DNA of 64,000 nt. Origin: Eutrigla gurnardus (taxonomy: Eukaryota > Chordata > Actinopteri > Perciformes > Triglidae). The stretch is from NCBI GenBank assembly GCA_963514095.1, contig OY741280.1, forward strand, positions 4,594,395-4,658,394. The letters are read 5' to 3'. Position 1 is the first letter of the stretch. Each line of letters opens with the position of its first letter. The notes below the pieces were generated by a model. That model searched no databases. It worked only from the letters and a program-made list of their open reading frames with translations, and was not told the origin of the DNA. A program made the position numbers and the translations under genes. Positions 14,601 through 29,400 of this stretch are shown here, piece after piece.

Positions 14601-17600
14601 AATTCTCAGGAACGACCACAGCTTGCAAAGTGTTCCCCTCTGCCTTCGTGCCGGCTGTACAGGATGATGAATTTGCACGATGGCCTGTGCATATGCATGT
14701 ATGTAGCCTACATGAATATGAGGACACGCGATAAATGGTGTCCACCTGTTGACACCCGTCAGATTTGCTGTTGCCCCAGGCAACAGGGTCACTGCTAAAT
14801 GGAATCCATTGGTTACCTAAACATTCTGGCCGGTGTGGATGGACAAAGAGGGATGGTGCAGCTGACGGCACACAAACAATAACACCATTTCTATAATTTC
14901 CCTCCAATCCCAATCCTGTCTTGCTACACTTTGACTCAGCTGGTTTAAATGAGGGCTACACGGTGGTGTAGTGGGTAGCACTGTCACCCCGGGTTCCTTG
15001 TGGAGTTTGCATGTTCTCCCTGTGTAAGCGTGGGTTCTCTCCGGGTTCTCCGGCTTCCTCCCACAGTCCAAAGACATGCAGGATAGGGATAGGTTCATTG
15101 GTGACTCTAAATTGCCCGTAGGTGTGAATGTGAGTGTGAATGGTTGTCTGTCTCTACATGTCAGCCCTGTGATAGACTGGTTACCTGTCCAGGTGAACCC
15201 TGCCTTCGCCCAATGACAGCTGGGATCGGCTCCAGCCCCCCCGCGACCCTGAATACAGGATAAGCGGTAGACAATGGATAGATGGTTTAAATGAAAGCAC
15301 TTTTACTGTTAAATCCTTGGGGGGTAAAATAGTGAGAAAGAAAACCCAGAATATCCAGGATTAAAGTGGCAAATAAGAGAAAGAAACTAATGATAATAAG
15401 GTGATTCTGGGCTGCAATCACAGATTATTTCCTTCTTGCTAAATCTGATCGAAGTGTATAGGATCTGATGACACACAGCAAGGATTGGTGCCTTGTTGTG
15501 ATTTATCCAGCCTTTCAAAGTGAAGCGATGTGTTTCCTCAACATAATTTTTTTTCTCTGAAATGTGTGATTTTAATCTCAGAAGCTATGTTCATTATAAA
15601 CGTACCCCCTAGCTCCTTCAGCTCCATAATTTGAGGGTTTTTGACTATTTCGAATAAAAAAATAAAATTGTTCTTATTGTTCTGGGCCCGGTTTACCGAT
15701 AGCGTGCACTCTTAGCGCGCTACGAAGACTCCTACGTTATGACTTACCAAAGTTGTTTACCTCTATAGTCGTGGTTCCCGAACGGTCTCTTAGGAGTCTT
15801 CTTAAGAAACACTCCTTACGTCGTTCGTACACGGCGCTGTCCAGAAAGAAAGTGCTTAAATCGATTGCTCAGAGTTCGACTTTCCATTTCATGCGCAGGT
15901 GCATGACAACATTATATTATAAAATGTAGGCTATTGCAGTGTTTGCGAATAAAACATTGCTAGAAATCCATCCATCTATCCATCCATCCATTTTCTACCG
16001 CTTATCCTGTATTCAGGGTCGCGGGGGGGCTGGAGCCGATCCCAGCTGTCATTGGGCGAAGGTAGGGTACACCCTGGACAGGACGCCAGTCTATCACAGG
16101 GCTGACACGTAGAGACAAACAACCATTCACACTCACATTCACACCTACGGGCAATTTAGAGTCATCAATGAACCTATCCCCATCCTGCATGTCTTTGGAC
16201 TGTGGGAGGAAGCCGGAGAACCCGGAGAGAACCCACGCTTACACGGGGAGAACATGCAAACTCCACACAGACGGAACCCGGGCCGATGCTAGAAATCCTT
16301 CTAGGCCTAAACATTTATTTAACCATGGTCGACCATACTACCATATACTGATTTAAAAAAAGATATAGAAAATATAGAAACAGCGGGGGAGATTAAGCCA
16401 ATTACATCCTTAATTACATGCGTATTTATTGCCGTTGTAGTCGAAGCTTATGCAATATAGCCGCGTCGGTCAATATATCCATGGGATTGAAGTTGATCCT
16501 TATGAAATTAGGTATTCCAACTAAACGGCTCCGAGGACGGCGGCGTCTTTGGTTCAGCACAAGGATGCGTTGTGTCGCTGCCATAGTTTTCCACCGTTCA
16601 CAACCATCACCGGCATCCATTTATGACATGCCTTGACATTGACTAGGCATAATGGGCTAATTAAATGACACTGTAATATACCTAGGCTACTTCTGAGGTT
16701 GCGGTAAAGCTTAGCCTTGTGATGAAATGCATGCACATTGTATTTTTATTTTCTTCATGAATGACTTAAAACCACTGGTGAAACACAACACTGGCAATGT
16801 GCAGTTCCATGCGCAACGGGGATTTCTGGATTACCGTACAGTGGCGGCGACTAGCGTCAGGAGCTGAAACATCGCTACGGTAGAGCTAAGAAGGCTCTAA
16901 GAGTGCTCCAGACCACTCTTACCAACGTATGATGTACGAAAGAGATTCGTAGCAAAGAACGTTTTCCTGACACACGAACATCCACATGGTAGAGATTCCT
17001 GTCTGAGGCTGAGAGCAGTTTTATGTCCCGAATCTCCTCGTCACTCTTTTAAAGCTCTCTCCTCTCCTCCCACCTTTGCTATACCTGTGCTTTTTGTCCT
17101 CCCCTTCTCCCTCTCCTCCCTCCCCCTCCCCTCCCCCCTCCACCCACCCCCCAGCATGGCCAAACAGAGTTTTCCTGGGAAGGAATCAATGTAAGTCTCC
17201 TTGTTAAAATCTTTCTTCCCCTCCCTCCCCCCTCTTCTTGCCCCCCCCATCACTCACCCACCAACTGAGTCTGCTCTTTGAGTACATAAGTTGACATCCT
17301 TCTCATTTATCCTTCCACTCTCTCTCCCCCACTACCTCTCTCTTTATCCCCCAGTTTTTTTTCTTTTCCTCCCCCTCCCACCCGTCTCCTCTCCCGGCCC
17401 TCTGCTAATCTACAAGCCTCATACACTGTACACATACAGAGCCACAGATAACAGGCTGTAATAAGCTTATCTCATCCACAGCCCAAGCTTTCCTTCAAGT
17501 CCCGGTTTCTGCTGAAAGCGCTGCACGACGAGGTGCATCAACTGTTTCTCTACCTTCAGCACAATTTATTTGCTGAATATTGTGGACTCAAATACGCCCG

Positions 17601-17853
17601 GAGGCAAATAAACTCACGTCGACGCGGTTCTACTTCGAGCAACGAGTCTGGAGAAATGTTCGTGTACACAAGGACCTCGCTGACCCAAAGGGAGCGTTGT
17701 TTGACTTTGAGATCGACTTTGAATTCTTGTACTTGTTTTTGTTTTTATACTTCAAGTCTGCATTGTTAGTTTAAAGTAAAAAGTAGGTTTTAATATTCCA
17801 GCAGCCTGAACTGTGTTATACATCAAACGCTCAGCATGAAATATGCTCCTGTA

Positions 17854-17919
<66 letters not shown>

Positions 17920-20900
17920 CTGCCCTTCAGAGTCTGATACTGACGTCTGTATAAGATGCCCCGGGCTTTCAACTGGCTCCGATGTAAACCCAACCGAGTC
18001 GCTATCAGACTGACGTAGTCTAGAGAGAGAGTCCACTTAGGGAGACTCCAGTGGATGGTTGAGTCAAACTAACAGACTTTCAACAGGGACACCAGCAGTT
18101 CCCCACTTATTACAAACATACTTATTTTAAGCCAAACTAGGATCTCTGCCTAACCCTAACCAAGTACCTTTGTTGCCTAAACTGAGTCAACATAAAAACT
18201 GAGTGAAATGTAGTGAAACTGTGAATGCCGATGTTTATTTATTATTTTGAAAAGACGTTTTTCAATTTGATTTGATTTAAATCCCACAAGTCACACATTT
18301 GCCTTAGAGGGTTTTAAAATGTACAACATCCTCTGCCCTGGGACCCTCCATCGCATAGAGGTATTTTATTAATGGGTGAAAAAAGGCAGAAACCTCAGGG
18401 AGGGTTAGGAGGAGGGATCCATATGGCAGAAATGTGACAAACACAAACTGACGATTGATTGATTGATTGAACTTGCTGGTTTGTTTTGAGGCTATTTTCT
18501 CTTTTATGTGATTTGTTTTAAATGCTGTGTGTGTTTTATGTGGTGACAAGAATGCTGCCATCTTGGTCAGAGAACCCTTGTTTAAAGAGATTGTCAATCT
18601 CACGGGATTATCCTGGATAAAGAAAGGTAGAATGAAATAAATTCAAAGTAGAGGGGTATATAAAGCATCACAGTTTGAAGTGTCGGGCCAGTGAGCAAGC
18701 GTTGGTAATTGTAGAACTGAGAGTGAGAATGTGTTCTGAAAATAGCGTCTTGTATTTAACTGGTTTGAATTCGGATGGGAGGCCACGCTGCTGCCTCACA
18801 TTTCTCCAGAACTCTGTTGTGTGAGGAAAAGTGCATGATCACATGTCGCTATCGCAACTACATCTGAATTCCTGCAGACTAACTCGCTGTAGTTTCACAC
18901 CAAACAATGTCATTGTTACATGCGCTGGGAGCAGCAGATAGGATGGTGATTTCCCACTCGCACACCAGGGACCAGGTACTATTGGTTTGCCTTTATAGAG
19001 TAATGACTGCACTTTAACTCAATACATCTAGCACACAATCCCCCCACCAGTTCCTTCCTACTATATCCCACTTTAATTGGCTGCTGGGAGGACCTCATTA
19101 AGAGCCGGGCTCTGTCTCTGTGTTCATTAGGTTGCTGGTCGGGTTGCCATGAGCGCTGGCGCCAGGAAGTACAGCAGGAATCAAACAAGCATATGAGCAA
19201 TTTCTAGCTGCCGTTCTGCACAAAGAGTCCACTTTCTGGCTTCAAAAATCCTTTCTTACCTCATCAGATACTGATATTTTTTACGTGAGCTCCTTTTCCC
19301 ACCAACAGTAAGATAACTAAAGGGCATTCAAGACAACACAACGAGCTGAGTCAGGGTCAAACGGGGTTTCACTGTTAAACTGGAGAAGGTTTCCGCCTCC
19401 GTCTCCGCCCGGAAGAAAGGGTCGACGAGCATCACATGAACATCTCCTGCTCAGACGAACCTGTTTAAACAAATACATCTCAGCTATCTAATCGATCTCA
19501 TCTTTGCTCTCCATGTAAGAAACGTGACGAGTGAAAGCAGTAACTGTTCCATATCATCAACCAACCAATTATCAGCTGCTCTGCTCACTAAATACTCTCT
19601 GTTGTCCATTTAAATTGCTTCTGAATCCCCACTGCTTTCTATGATTCTCTTCTTTTCAAGCAATGATCACTGTAAGATGTTTACAAGGTGTTTGATTAAC
19701 CTCCCTTCTCTTTGTCTCCCTCAAACTGTTTTCTAAATCTTCAATCATTACTTTCTTTTATTCCATGTATCTTATTTTGACGTTTTTCCCAACACCATCC
19801 TCCCTCCTCTTTCATCCTCCCGTCTCTCTTCATCCTGTCCAACCTCTCTGTTCCCACCACACCTCCCTCTCTCTCTTTAGTTGTCCATGGAGGACACTAC
19901 TTCTATTCTGCCTCGCCTCAAGAGGAAGCCCCCCCAGGCCTATGGGATCGGTGCCTTGGCTAAGTCCTCTCTGACAGGTGTGTCAGGTGTGTGTCTGTGC
20001 TGCTAGATGGTAAAACAGCCCCCATGTTGCCTCCACGAGCTCCGCAGAGGATCCGGGGTGAAGTTGTTGTTGAGAAGTGACGGGGGTTAAGTTCCCTTCC
20101 TCCTCCCATGTTGTGGAAAAGATCATTTTCTTTGGTTTCTCTTCATGCGACACACACACAGTGGTGCAGCCGCCAAATGATCAACGTGCGGTTCGGTTCG
20201 ATGGCGGTCGCCAAACAGAATCAGCATTTTTTGCAACTTTAGCATACAGAGTAAATGGGCATGCAAACCAACTTCAACTAATTAGTACTGATTATGAGTG
20301 AAAGTCTCATTTAGCATTAGCTTAGCTATATTAAGGCCTGTGTGGCTGTAAACAATCAAACCTTTCATCCCACATGGCAGAATGGCATTTCAAAGTAAAA
20401 CAGTAATATAGTTTGACTGGTTACCTCTCTTTGTGGTAAATTCCTTCCTCGCAGTATTAAGTGATCTGCGTTGTGAAGAGTTTTGCCCCCTTATACACCT
20501 TTAAACTCACTGATCAGTGACTGAAACCGTCCCTAGTTAATGGTTAATAGTGAGCAGCAAAGCACAACCCTGTCTCCTTAAAAATGACATTCCCAACAAC
20601 AAAACATTTTCAGTTACATTTCAGCAGATTACTGCTGCGGTCTTAAAAATGTAGATAGTGTTGTGGATTTAAACAAAATGACTTGGTTAGGTTGAGTAAA
20701 TTACCATGGTTTGTGTTCAAATAAGTTAGTTATCTAACTTCTTAAGTTCAGTATGTTATGTACGTGACACAGGACACCAACAGCGACCTTCCCTATGTGC
20801 ATGTGTATTTGTGGCAACCCCCCCAAAAACATAATATCGTAATATCGTTCCCTCGAAACCTAACTGACAATGCAGTTTCTTATAACAGAACAGGCTGGAA

Positions 20901-23397
20901 ACCGAGACGCCCACAACAGTTTTTGGATGTCTGGTGAACACCAACTGAGCCGCCTGATAAAGAATGTAAAAACCGTTAATATTATCAGGGTTCATTTACC
21001 ATCCATGCCCGTATAGATGTCAAACTAGTTCCGTTTCAGACGCAGCTGTCGTTGCTCGTCGTATATCAGGACAGTTTCACGCACTCGTCAAGAGTTTGAG
21101 AGAGGTGTTCGTTCGCTGGCCAAACTCTAAACAGTCAACATAAGCTATCAGCTACCAAAGGCTCCACTTAAGCTCAACTCAACCTATTACACAACATAAA
21201 CTCCTCACAGGCCAGCGAATCCTCTGACACACTTGGCAAAAGCAGGAATGATCTTTTCACCTTTGCCATCAACGGCAGATTTTGTAAATCAAACGTTGCC
21301 TCAACAGACAACTTCACCCCGAGAGCAGGAGGAAGGAGGAGGAGCTTGGAACCAACATGGCCACCCCTGTGGGTGCCCCCTTCCTATATCACTCCCTACT
21401 TTCCTTTCTCTTCCATTGCTATCAACAGCAGACGTCAATGACAGACACATTTCGCAGAGTCATTGATGGAAATCCAATCAGATCTTTGATTTCAAAGAAA
21501 CTAAAGTAAGTGAGATTACTTACTTTAATTACTGACTGAGGCATCTCCACAGGTGTGTTGGGAAATGTAGTGTATTTGTCACGTGGCGGTGCTGGTGCTG
21601 GTGTGGGCCGGTATATCTGTGACTCTTTTGTGCAGTGTCGTGACTCCAAGTGGCCGCTGCCTCTTGTGTGCTTTGTGCTTCAAACTGTAGTGCTCTGTGC
21701 TTTGTGGTGTCTACGTCTAGCACCTCTGTGTCAAAACAAGACAAGTGTTTTAAATGACTATGTCCATTTAATTTAACAATATTTTTCTGGCTTTTGAATA
21801 GACAAGACCCCCAACACCAACCCTTCATCCACCAATCTTTCCGTTCCTATTTCCATCTGCAATTACACTCTGCAGGGAGTGTTTGATTTTCAAATGAGAT
21901 TGGCTCTCTTTGTCCCAGGGGGTAAAACGGTTTCTATTTATAACTCACTACGCCTGCAACTTGCCCCTTGGACCAGGGGGAGCGACTACTAAAGTTCCGT
22001 TTATTCATGTCTGTTTGACTTTCTGTATTAAATGTTTTTAATCGATCCACTTCTCTGCAAGCATTTGACTCGGAGTATTCGTCCCCAGCTTGAATCCTGT
22101 ATTTGCATCTTAATTGGGCAGAGATTTGCCAGCAGAGCCTTCTCAATGTTCTGTTTACACCCAAGGATTACTTTCCTCTGCTCCCTCAGTCTGTGTAACA
22201 CGTTTTTTAATTACAGAAAGTCTAATGGATCTCATTTATTCTGTTTACCCAGAGATGAGTATTAATTAATTATTAATGTGGATTTTTTTTTGGTGTCTCC
22301 GTCGTCACACTTGTTCGTTCATTTGAACTGCGAGTTCAAATGAACAAACTCCAACGAGCACACAGGCATCCCTGTCCAATTTGTCACGTTGGTTAGCGGA
22401 TGTCAGCTGACCTCTGACCTGTTCTGCATGGACATGGTTACGTGGCAGATTCAGCAGTTAATTTATGTGATTATTCAAGATTAGGGTGATGGAATCTTCA
22501 GTCATATCGTTATCTACATATTTTACACTTTTATTTCATCAAATCCCAGATTGTTTGATATGTTGAACTCAAAGAGTCATCTTTATTTGAATGCCAAGTA
22601 GTCGACAGACGATCCTCGTAATTATTCATTTTTATGTTAAATTTGTTGAGTTCCAACACTCAAGAGGAACTGAAGAGTGGGCTCACCTTCTGTAGTCTAC
22701 TTAGTTTTGATTGATCCTGATAAACTGCTTTTATTTTTAAGATGAAATATCATACAGCAACAAGTGGCTCTTTGCCTCTTGAACTTACTGAGTTCACCCC
22801 TGTGTGATCATTCTCTTCTCATCACTATCAGTCACATGCATCATCATCATTTAAAACGGCGGACTATGAGACTGTCGGACTCATTTTGATGATGCAACTA
22901 AAATCTGAAAAGTGACTCATTTGAAAGGATGTGATGGAAGTTTGAAAGCTGCAGTGGCTTAAAGGTTAGAGGCAGGTTCGTTTCTGAGGCATTTAGGCAT
23001 TTAACCCCCACCTCTCCAGCTTTTTTCAGAGGATGTACTGAGCAGATGTGAATGTGTTTAGTCTTGCTTAAAAAAATTGTCAAACTCAGTGCTCAACGAA
23101 CCTACCAGGGAGGAAAACGAATGGAACTCAAAGTGCAAATGAATTTTGACAATCTTTATAGAGTGTTTTTAAAAATATACTATGAATGCAAAGTAGCTGC
23201 AAGGTCGTTGCCATGCCCTCATACCCAGTCACTCTGCGAACACATCCATTCCAGCAGATGCATTATTGAGGATAGTTTCATGTATTAAACAGTTTCCCTT
23301 ACAACATTACACAGTTTCTCATCACCATTCTACTCCCCCCCCCCCCCCCCTCCCCCGAGGGTGTCAACCACAGAGTCCAGAAGTTCTTCTGACACTC

Positions 23398-23455
<58 letters not shown>

Positions 23456-26400
23456 TGGTGTGTGATACCTGTTGTAGGTGTGTCTCGCTCCATGAAGGAC
23501 AAAGTGACCAAGCCCACTGCCATGGCCCAGGGTCGCGTCGCCCACATGATCGAGTGGCAGAGCTGGGGCAAACCAACCGCGGGGCCGATGGGGGGCACGG
23601 TACACAACAACCTGCAGAGGGAAAAGGAGAGGAGGATGGAGAACGACGCTTACAGCGACCTCAGCGATGGCGAGAAGGAGGCCCGCTTCGCTGCAGGTGA
23701 AGAGATACAACACATAACACCAGCAGAGAACTAGTCCCGATCATGTTTATCCGATCGTTTAAAGCATCGTTGAGATTTCAAATAATAAAAAAACAAAAAT
23801 ACATTTGAGGGTGTCCCAAAATGCAACCCAGTCATTGGAACAACATGGCAGCTCTGTATGCTTCTGGAAACCCCGTTATATGTGAACATTGTCTAATTGG
23901 TTCCGGCCTACCTGGCATCTACCAAAGTTAAATTAATCATTTGTGATTTGTCATTTATACACATATTTGTCTGCAACATTTACAGATTCCCTGTATGTGT
24001 TAGCAAAGCTGGGATTTGTCTTATGTACTGTATCTCTGAATGTCTTTCAGCTGTTATCACTCTCTTACCCCCTTCAGGCATCATGCAGCAGTTTGCGATC
24101 TCCGAGGCGACCCTGTTCGGCTGGACCTCCATGGACGGGGAGAGCATGGGAGCCGGCTCCAACCAGGGCAGCGTCGCTCACCTCAGTGAGGTCAACCAGG
24201 AGAGCATCACCAGCAGAGGTACTGCGGGTTAAAGAGTTGATGGCACCTACAGTAGTGTGGAATCACTGCAAGGATCTGGTATTGCAAACCTACAGTGAGA
24301 GGTTAAACATTCAGGAGGGGAATTGAGTTATTTATGTAGCTGCATTATGTACACAAAGTGAATTTTAACACATTGAAGCCCATACACCAAAAATCATTAA
24401 CACAGCTGCAGCATAATTACAGATATTGCATTCTCGCTGTAGACTTCATGTCTTTGGACCACACAGTAAACCATTAGCATTCGTATTGTGCAGCGAGGCA
24501 CAGTTTGGGGAAAATTAGAGCACCATTGGAGACTCAAAACAGTCATTCTCAAAACAGTCATTCTGCCGACCAGCTGTAAAGGACTTTTGGAGGGCGGGCG
24601 CACAGCTGCACATTGCTGCCTTTCACTGCTACCGGGCACTTAGTCAAAAAAAACTTCCAAACGACAAATTCAGATGACAGCCTGTCATTTGTGAAACATC
24701 ACGACACATTCTGAGGGAGAGTCGTGAGCGCCGGAGTAACGGAATTCACCCGAAATCTAAACGTGAGTTTGTGAGGATTTCAATTTACACTTGGTTGAGT
24801 AAAACAAAAACAGTTTTGGGGAAACAAAGTCATATCCTGATTTGTGGTTTGGAGCCTGAGGTGGTGCGATGTCTGTTCAGCTTAGTTGCACATAGGATGA
24901 AAAAAAACAGAGCGAAAGGAAGGGAAGAGAGCAATTTGCTCGAGATTAGGAAACTCTGTCTGACCTCACAAGAACGGCCATGTAACTTTCATAAAGATCT
25001 AAACAAAACAAGCAATTATTTGGTTTCTTTTCCTCTGGTTGTTCACGTTAAAAAATAAGACAAAATTAATCTGAAACTGGACACCGTAAACAGTTTCTTT
25101 TTGAAGTGGAGCGCTGTCCAAACCCTGAGTGACCCTGTAGGTCAGCACAAGGTATAGCCCCGCCCTCATTAACAACACCATAAGGGCTCTGTGCTTTATC
25201 TAGCATGCAACACATGTACAGCAACCACACACACACACACACACACACACAGACAGGCGATTAAAACAGCAGCATTTGGACTGAGGGGATGTTTCCCCTC
25301 CACAGTCAGAGTTCTCAGACTGCTTGAGCGTCCTCTATGATAAGAACGCTGCTTGCTGATTGGCTAATCACACTCCCATTAAAGTTTTTACTGTTTACTG
25401 TTGCTTTTGAACAAGGGCAGGGTCATCCCTGTGTATTCCTCATAAGAGCATCTTAGCTCCTGGGTCAGTTTCTTCTTTATAGTGTCTTATGCTTTTCTCT
25501 CAAACCTGCTCATGCAAGTTTCTATTTCGCTCTGTTATAGTATATTTTACATCCTGGAATACGTCCATCATTTTCTAAAAGTAAAATTATATACTCAAAT
25601 GTTTTCATTTGTGTCAAGGCTGAAGCCTGCAAGTATGTTTGTTGTCTGAAATAAAATAAATAAACGCCAATTTTGAATCCTTGAAAGCCGACCGAACAGG
25701 AATAAAATGACTGAAAAGTATTTAAATTGAATCTGAAAGTGAGCAAGGGGTTTCATAAAAATCGATTTTGTGGTATTCTGTGATAGTGTTTGTTGTAGCT
25801 TTGACATATGTCCCAGTGCAGTCCTGCTTCCACCCCTCTACAGTGAAATATTCATCCATCTGTTCCGGCTATTTTGTTGTTCTTTGTTTCCTATTGCTGT
25901 TAACCTGTCCTCATTTGTCTCACTCATTCCACCTGTCTGTGTTTCCCTCGTACAGACCAGGTGCTCCACCACTCCTCGGCGGACGTCTGGCCTCACACCT
26001 ACGTCTCACAAGGCCTCTACTGCCTGTCGTCCTCTGACGCCTGGGACCCAATCACCAGCCAGCCCTCGGGCGTGGCCTCGCCTGCTGCAGGCTCCTACAT
26101 CATGGCGTCCGGTGAGGATGAAACCCGACGTCTCTGCCTCTAAACACGACACTGAGTCTAAGTGATTTCACGGCTGTTCCAGGTGGCGGCAGCGGAGCAG
26201 CGGGAACCCCCGGCGAGGGCTTCGAGGGGACGGTAGGCGGCTACCTTCAGCAGCACCACGCTCATCTCGCCCTGCAGCAGCAGAGCCAGCTCCAACAGCT
26301 CCAACAGCTCCACCAGTACCAGCAGCACCAGCTTCTGCAGTACCAACAGCAACAACAGGTCTGTAGCACGAAGACTGATGCAGCATGTTGCTAGTTCCTC

Positions 26401-29400
26401 GTTAGGTCCACCAGCAACAACAGCTGGGAATTTAACTTGAGCAAACATACCTACAGTGAGAACTTAACGTTTACTTGGAGGTTAGCAGTTCTGCTACTGG
26501 ACTCTATCCATAGAATGTTCCAGTATGGACTCTCAACTCATTGATGTCAGCGAACGCATCGTAAAATAAACGCCACGCAACTTATGTTTTATTGTTTTTA
26601 TGTCCATCAGTCCGTCAGTCCAGATTTAAGAATCACAGCAAATATTATATGGGCCGACATCCGTGGTTTGGATTATCCAATGAAATATCGTCACATTTTC
26701 TTCTCGTCATCTGAGAGCCAGATGATGAACTTGACTTTTCATCACCATGAGAATGACAGTAGTGGCATTTAGTTAAATGCCCATTCAATCTGGTACACTG
26801 GATACCTTCCTCCAATGAATTGTTGAAATGTGACTTTTCACAAACGGCGTGTTAACATGCTAGGTGGACATAATAAACTTCATGTTAACATTTAGCCGAA
26901 CACACCGCTGTGCTTTCTCATCTTCTTCAGTAATGGACATCAATGCTACTGCGTCACAACACATCATCAGCTGGGGAGGCCAAGTACTTAAGTAGAATCT
27001 TTGTCAGAGACTACCTTCTAGTCACTGATGATGGTCCGTATATACATCTAATACGCCTTTAAATGATGAGTCAGAGAGGGAAGTGTCTCATGCTCAGAAA
27101 ATTGACTGACTGATGATGCAACTAATGCATTATTAATATATATATATATGGCCACCTGTGTTTTCATTCACGTATAATCGATAAAATAAAAAAAAAATAA
27201 AATTGACATTCCCATCCAATCAGTGTAGCAGGATGGTCAGAGTGGCGTTGAGATTAGCAGGCTAATAACTAAAAAGAGCAATGGAGTAGTAATGTTACGA
27301 AGCGTAGAGAGCTAAGAGGGTTAAATATAAAGCTTCATCGTCGCCGCCTAGGAAAGTGTATTGCTTTAGACTGGATGAGTGACGCCTTTGTTCAGGTCAT
27401 GTTCTGTAATGATTGTAGCATTTTAGCATGGAGGAATTAGCGAGGTAGCTAACTAACTAGTGCACAGCTGGCTAGTAAGCTGGGTCGGACCATTTTTCCA
27501 GGCAGGTTTCTACAATGGACCAGAACGAACAAACCAAATGCTAGTTCTCGAAAGGAAAGAGCTTTTCACGTTTTTTTTTTACTGTACCTGAATGCTACCA
27601 TACTTCTCTGATACGCTTGGAAAGGGAGGGGTGAGCGGCGGGGCTGGACTGGGACCAAAAATCGTCCCGGGCATTTTCAGCCGAGACCGGCCCACCAGGT
27701 ATCGATGAAAAGACAATGAAGCCTATGAATGAAAACAAACTTTTTTGTGACAATGCTTGTACACTGTCGGGCACTGTCCCTCGGCTGTAATTGGTCCAGC
27801 CCAGAATCAATCATGACTAAGGGGCCGATCTACCAGTTTTGTGTACCAATAGCAATGTTTCCCACAGGATCAGCGGCGGCACCAGAAAATTATTATTGGG
27901 GGGGCAATGAGGGGGTCTGATTGTTTATAGGAGGTGCTAGTGAATTCTGACACCAACAAATAATACTATAATAGATATAGATGTACTGTTCCCGTGGCCG
28001 TGCTGATACACTACATATTGTCGAATGCATGTTACTAAACGTTTATCATAAACCAAACACAAGCATATTTAACTACTTTTAATGAAATGAAGTGCCAAAC
28101 AACAAGCACAAAAAACAATACAAATCCACCACAGAGAACATCTGTGGATTTACAAGAGTGTAACTGAGAATTGTAGCACAGTGTATAGGTGTATACAGTA
28201 TACTCTTACAACTGTCTCTTAACTCACTAAATATGTTTTCTCTCTCCTTCTGTTCTCCTCTCCTTCACTCTCCACTCCTGTCTCCCTTCTTGTCCTCTAA
28301 ACTCCTCCTCCTTTCTCTGTTCTCCTCATCTACTACCGCCCCTTCGTCATCCTCGCTTTCATCCTCATCCTCCAAGTCCGTCATCACTCTGTCCTGCGTC
28401 CGTAAATCACCACCACAATCGTCCACTCTTATTCGCTTTTTGGCTATCACAAATCGGTCCATTTCTCTCTGTTGACACAAACGCTAACTAGCCGCTATGC
28501 ATCAACCTTTGACAGGAGGGTCTCGCGCCGTCACTGCACAGGATTCTATCGTGGGGGGGCTTTGCGATCTTGTAAGGGGGTCCGGGGGCATGCCCCCCCG
28601 TGAGAAATGTTTTAATAGATTTCATTTTAATGCATACATTTGGGAACCAAAATATGACATTAATTACTGATCAATTTCTTACAAACTGCTGATACTAATA
28701 CAAAATGTTGACATACTAAATGGGGTTGAGGAGTTTAAGCATTCAAGACAAAAATGACTAAAACACAGTGGTGAGCCTTCCGGGGTTCCCCAATTAGTTT
28801 TCACTGAGGGCCAAATTATGTCCAGGTTGCCAAGTCGAGGGCCAAATTGTCTGTTTTTTTTATTGGACCACTAAACATTGTTTTATGTGCAAATGTTATT
28901 ATTGTTGCTGCTATTATTTGAAGTATTATGATTGTAATGATTAGTACTACCAGTGGTAGTTGGTTGTAGTAGCAGATAGTAGTAGGCTAGTAGTAGTCAT
29001 AGCCTGTGTTGAGGGACAGATAAAAAATGTACACTTGAAAGAAAATAAGTCCAATATCAACGATTTATTTATTTGAATGCCCCTGCAGAATATTTTGATC
29101 AACAACAAAAAACAACAGCACTACAGCAAGTGGTGCTCAAGAGGAAAAAAATATTGTATAACAGTGGACTTAAAGGAGAAATCCGGTCATTTTTGACCCC
29201 ATTTCCGTTGTCCCCAGGGTCATCCCGACTTATTAGAAGCAAAAAACCCGACAAAAATTGACGTTGCCTAGCCCGAGATCTGTACCTGCCTGGCAGCCTT
29301 CCAGACTCGCTCCAATGCTAACCCATTGGGGCAACTTTTATCTGCTTTCCTGGGCCTCTGAAAACAATTCCAAGACCTATGCAACACATGTTGGGTCCAT

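Larger units (their letters stand above)
6160..17154 (+). other. long fam131b intron
   Basis: About 11 kb. It holds the dispersed repeats and AC microsatellite listed separately; the rest looks like ordinary AT-rich intron. A short stretch reading VDSTLHH near 14370 faintly recalls human MDSTSSLHG but lacks suitable splice sites. Confidence 0.6.
17191..23477 (+). other. fam131b introns around exon 19881-19977
   Basis: Two introns, 2.7 and 3.5 kb, holding the ATT microsatellite, a C/T-rich stretch at 17220-17400, the 13-base hairpin, and the poly-C and GT tracts. Nothing else recognised. Confidence 0.6.

Noticed and set aside
14401..14913. 170-codon minus-strand open frame
   Set aside because: Composition and lack of similarity look random; it overlaps other open frames on the opposite strand.
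17752..18036. Poly-Asn protein on the minus strand
   Set aside because: Translation of the ATT microsatellite.
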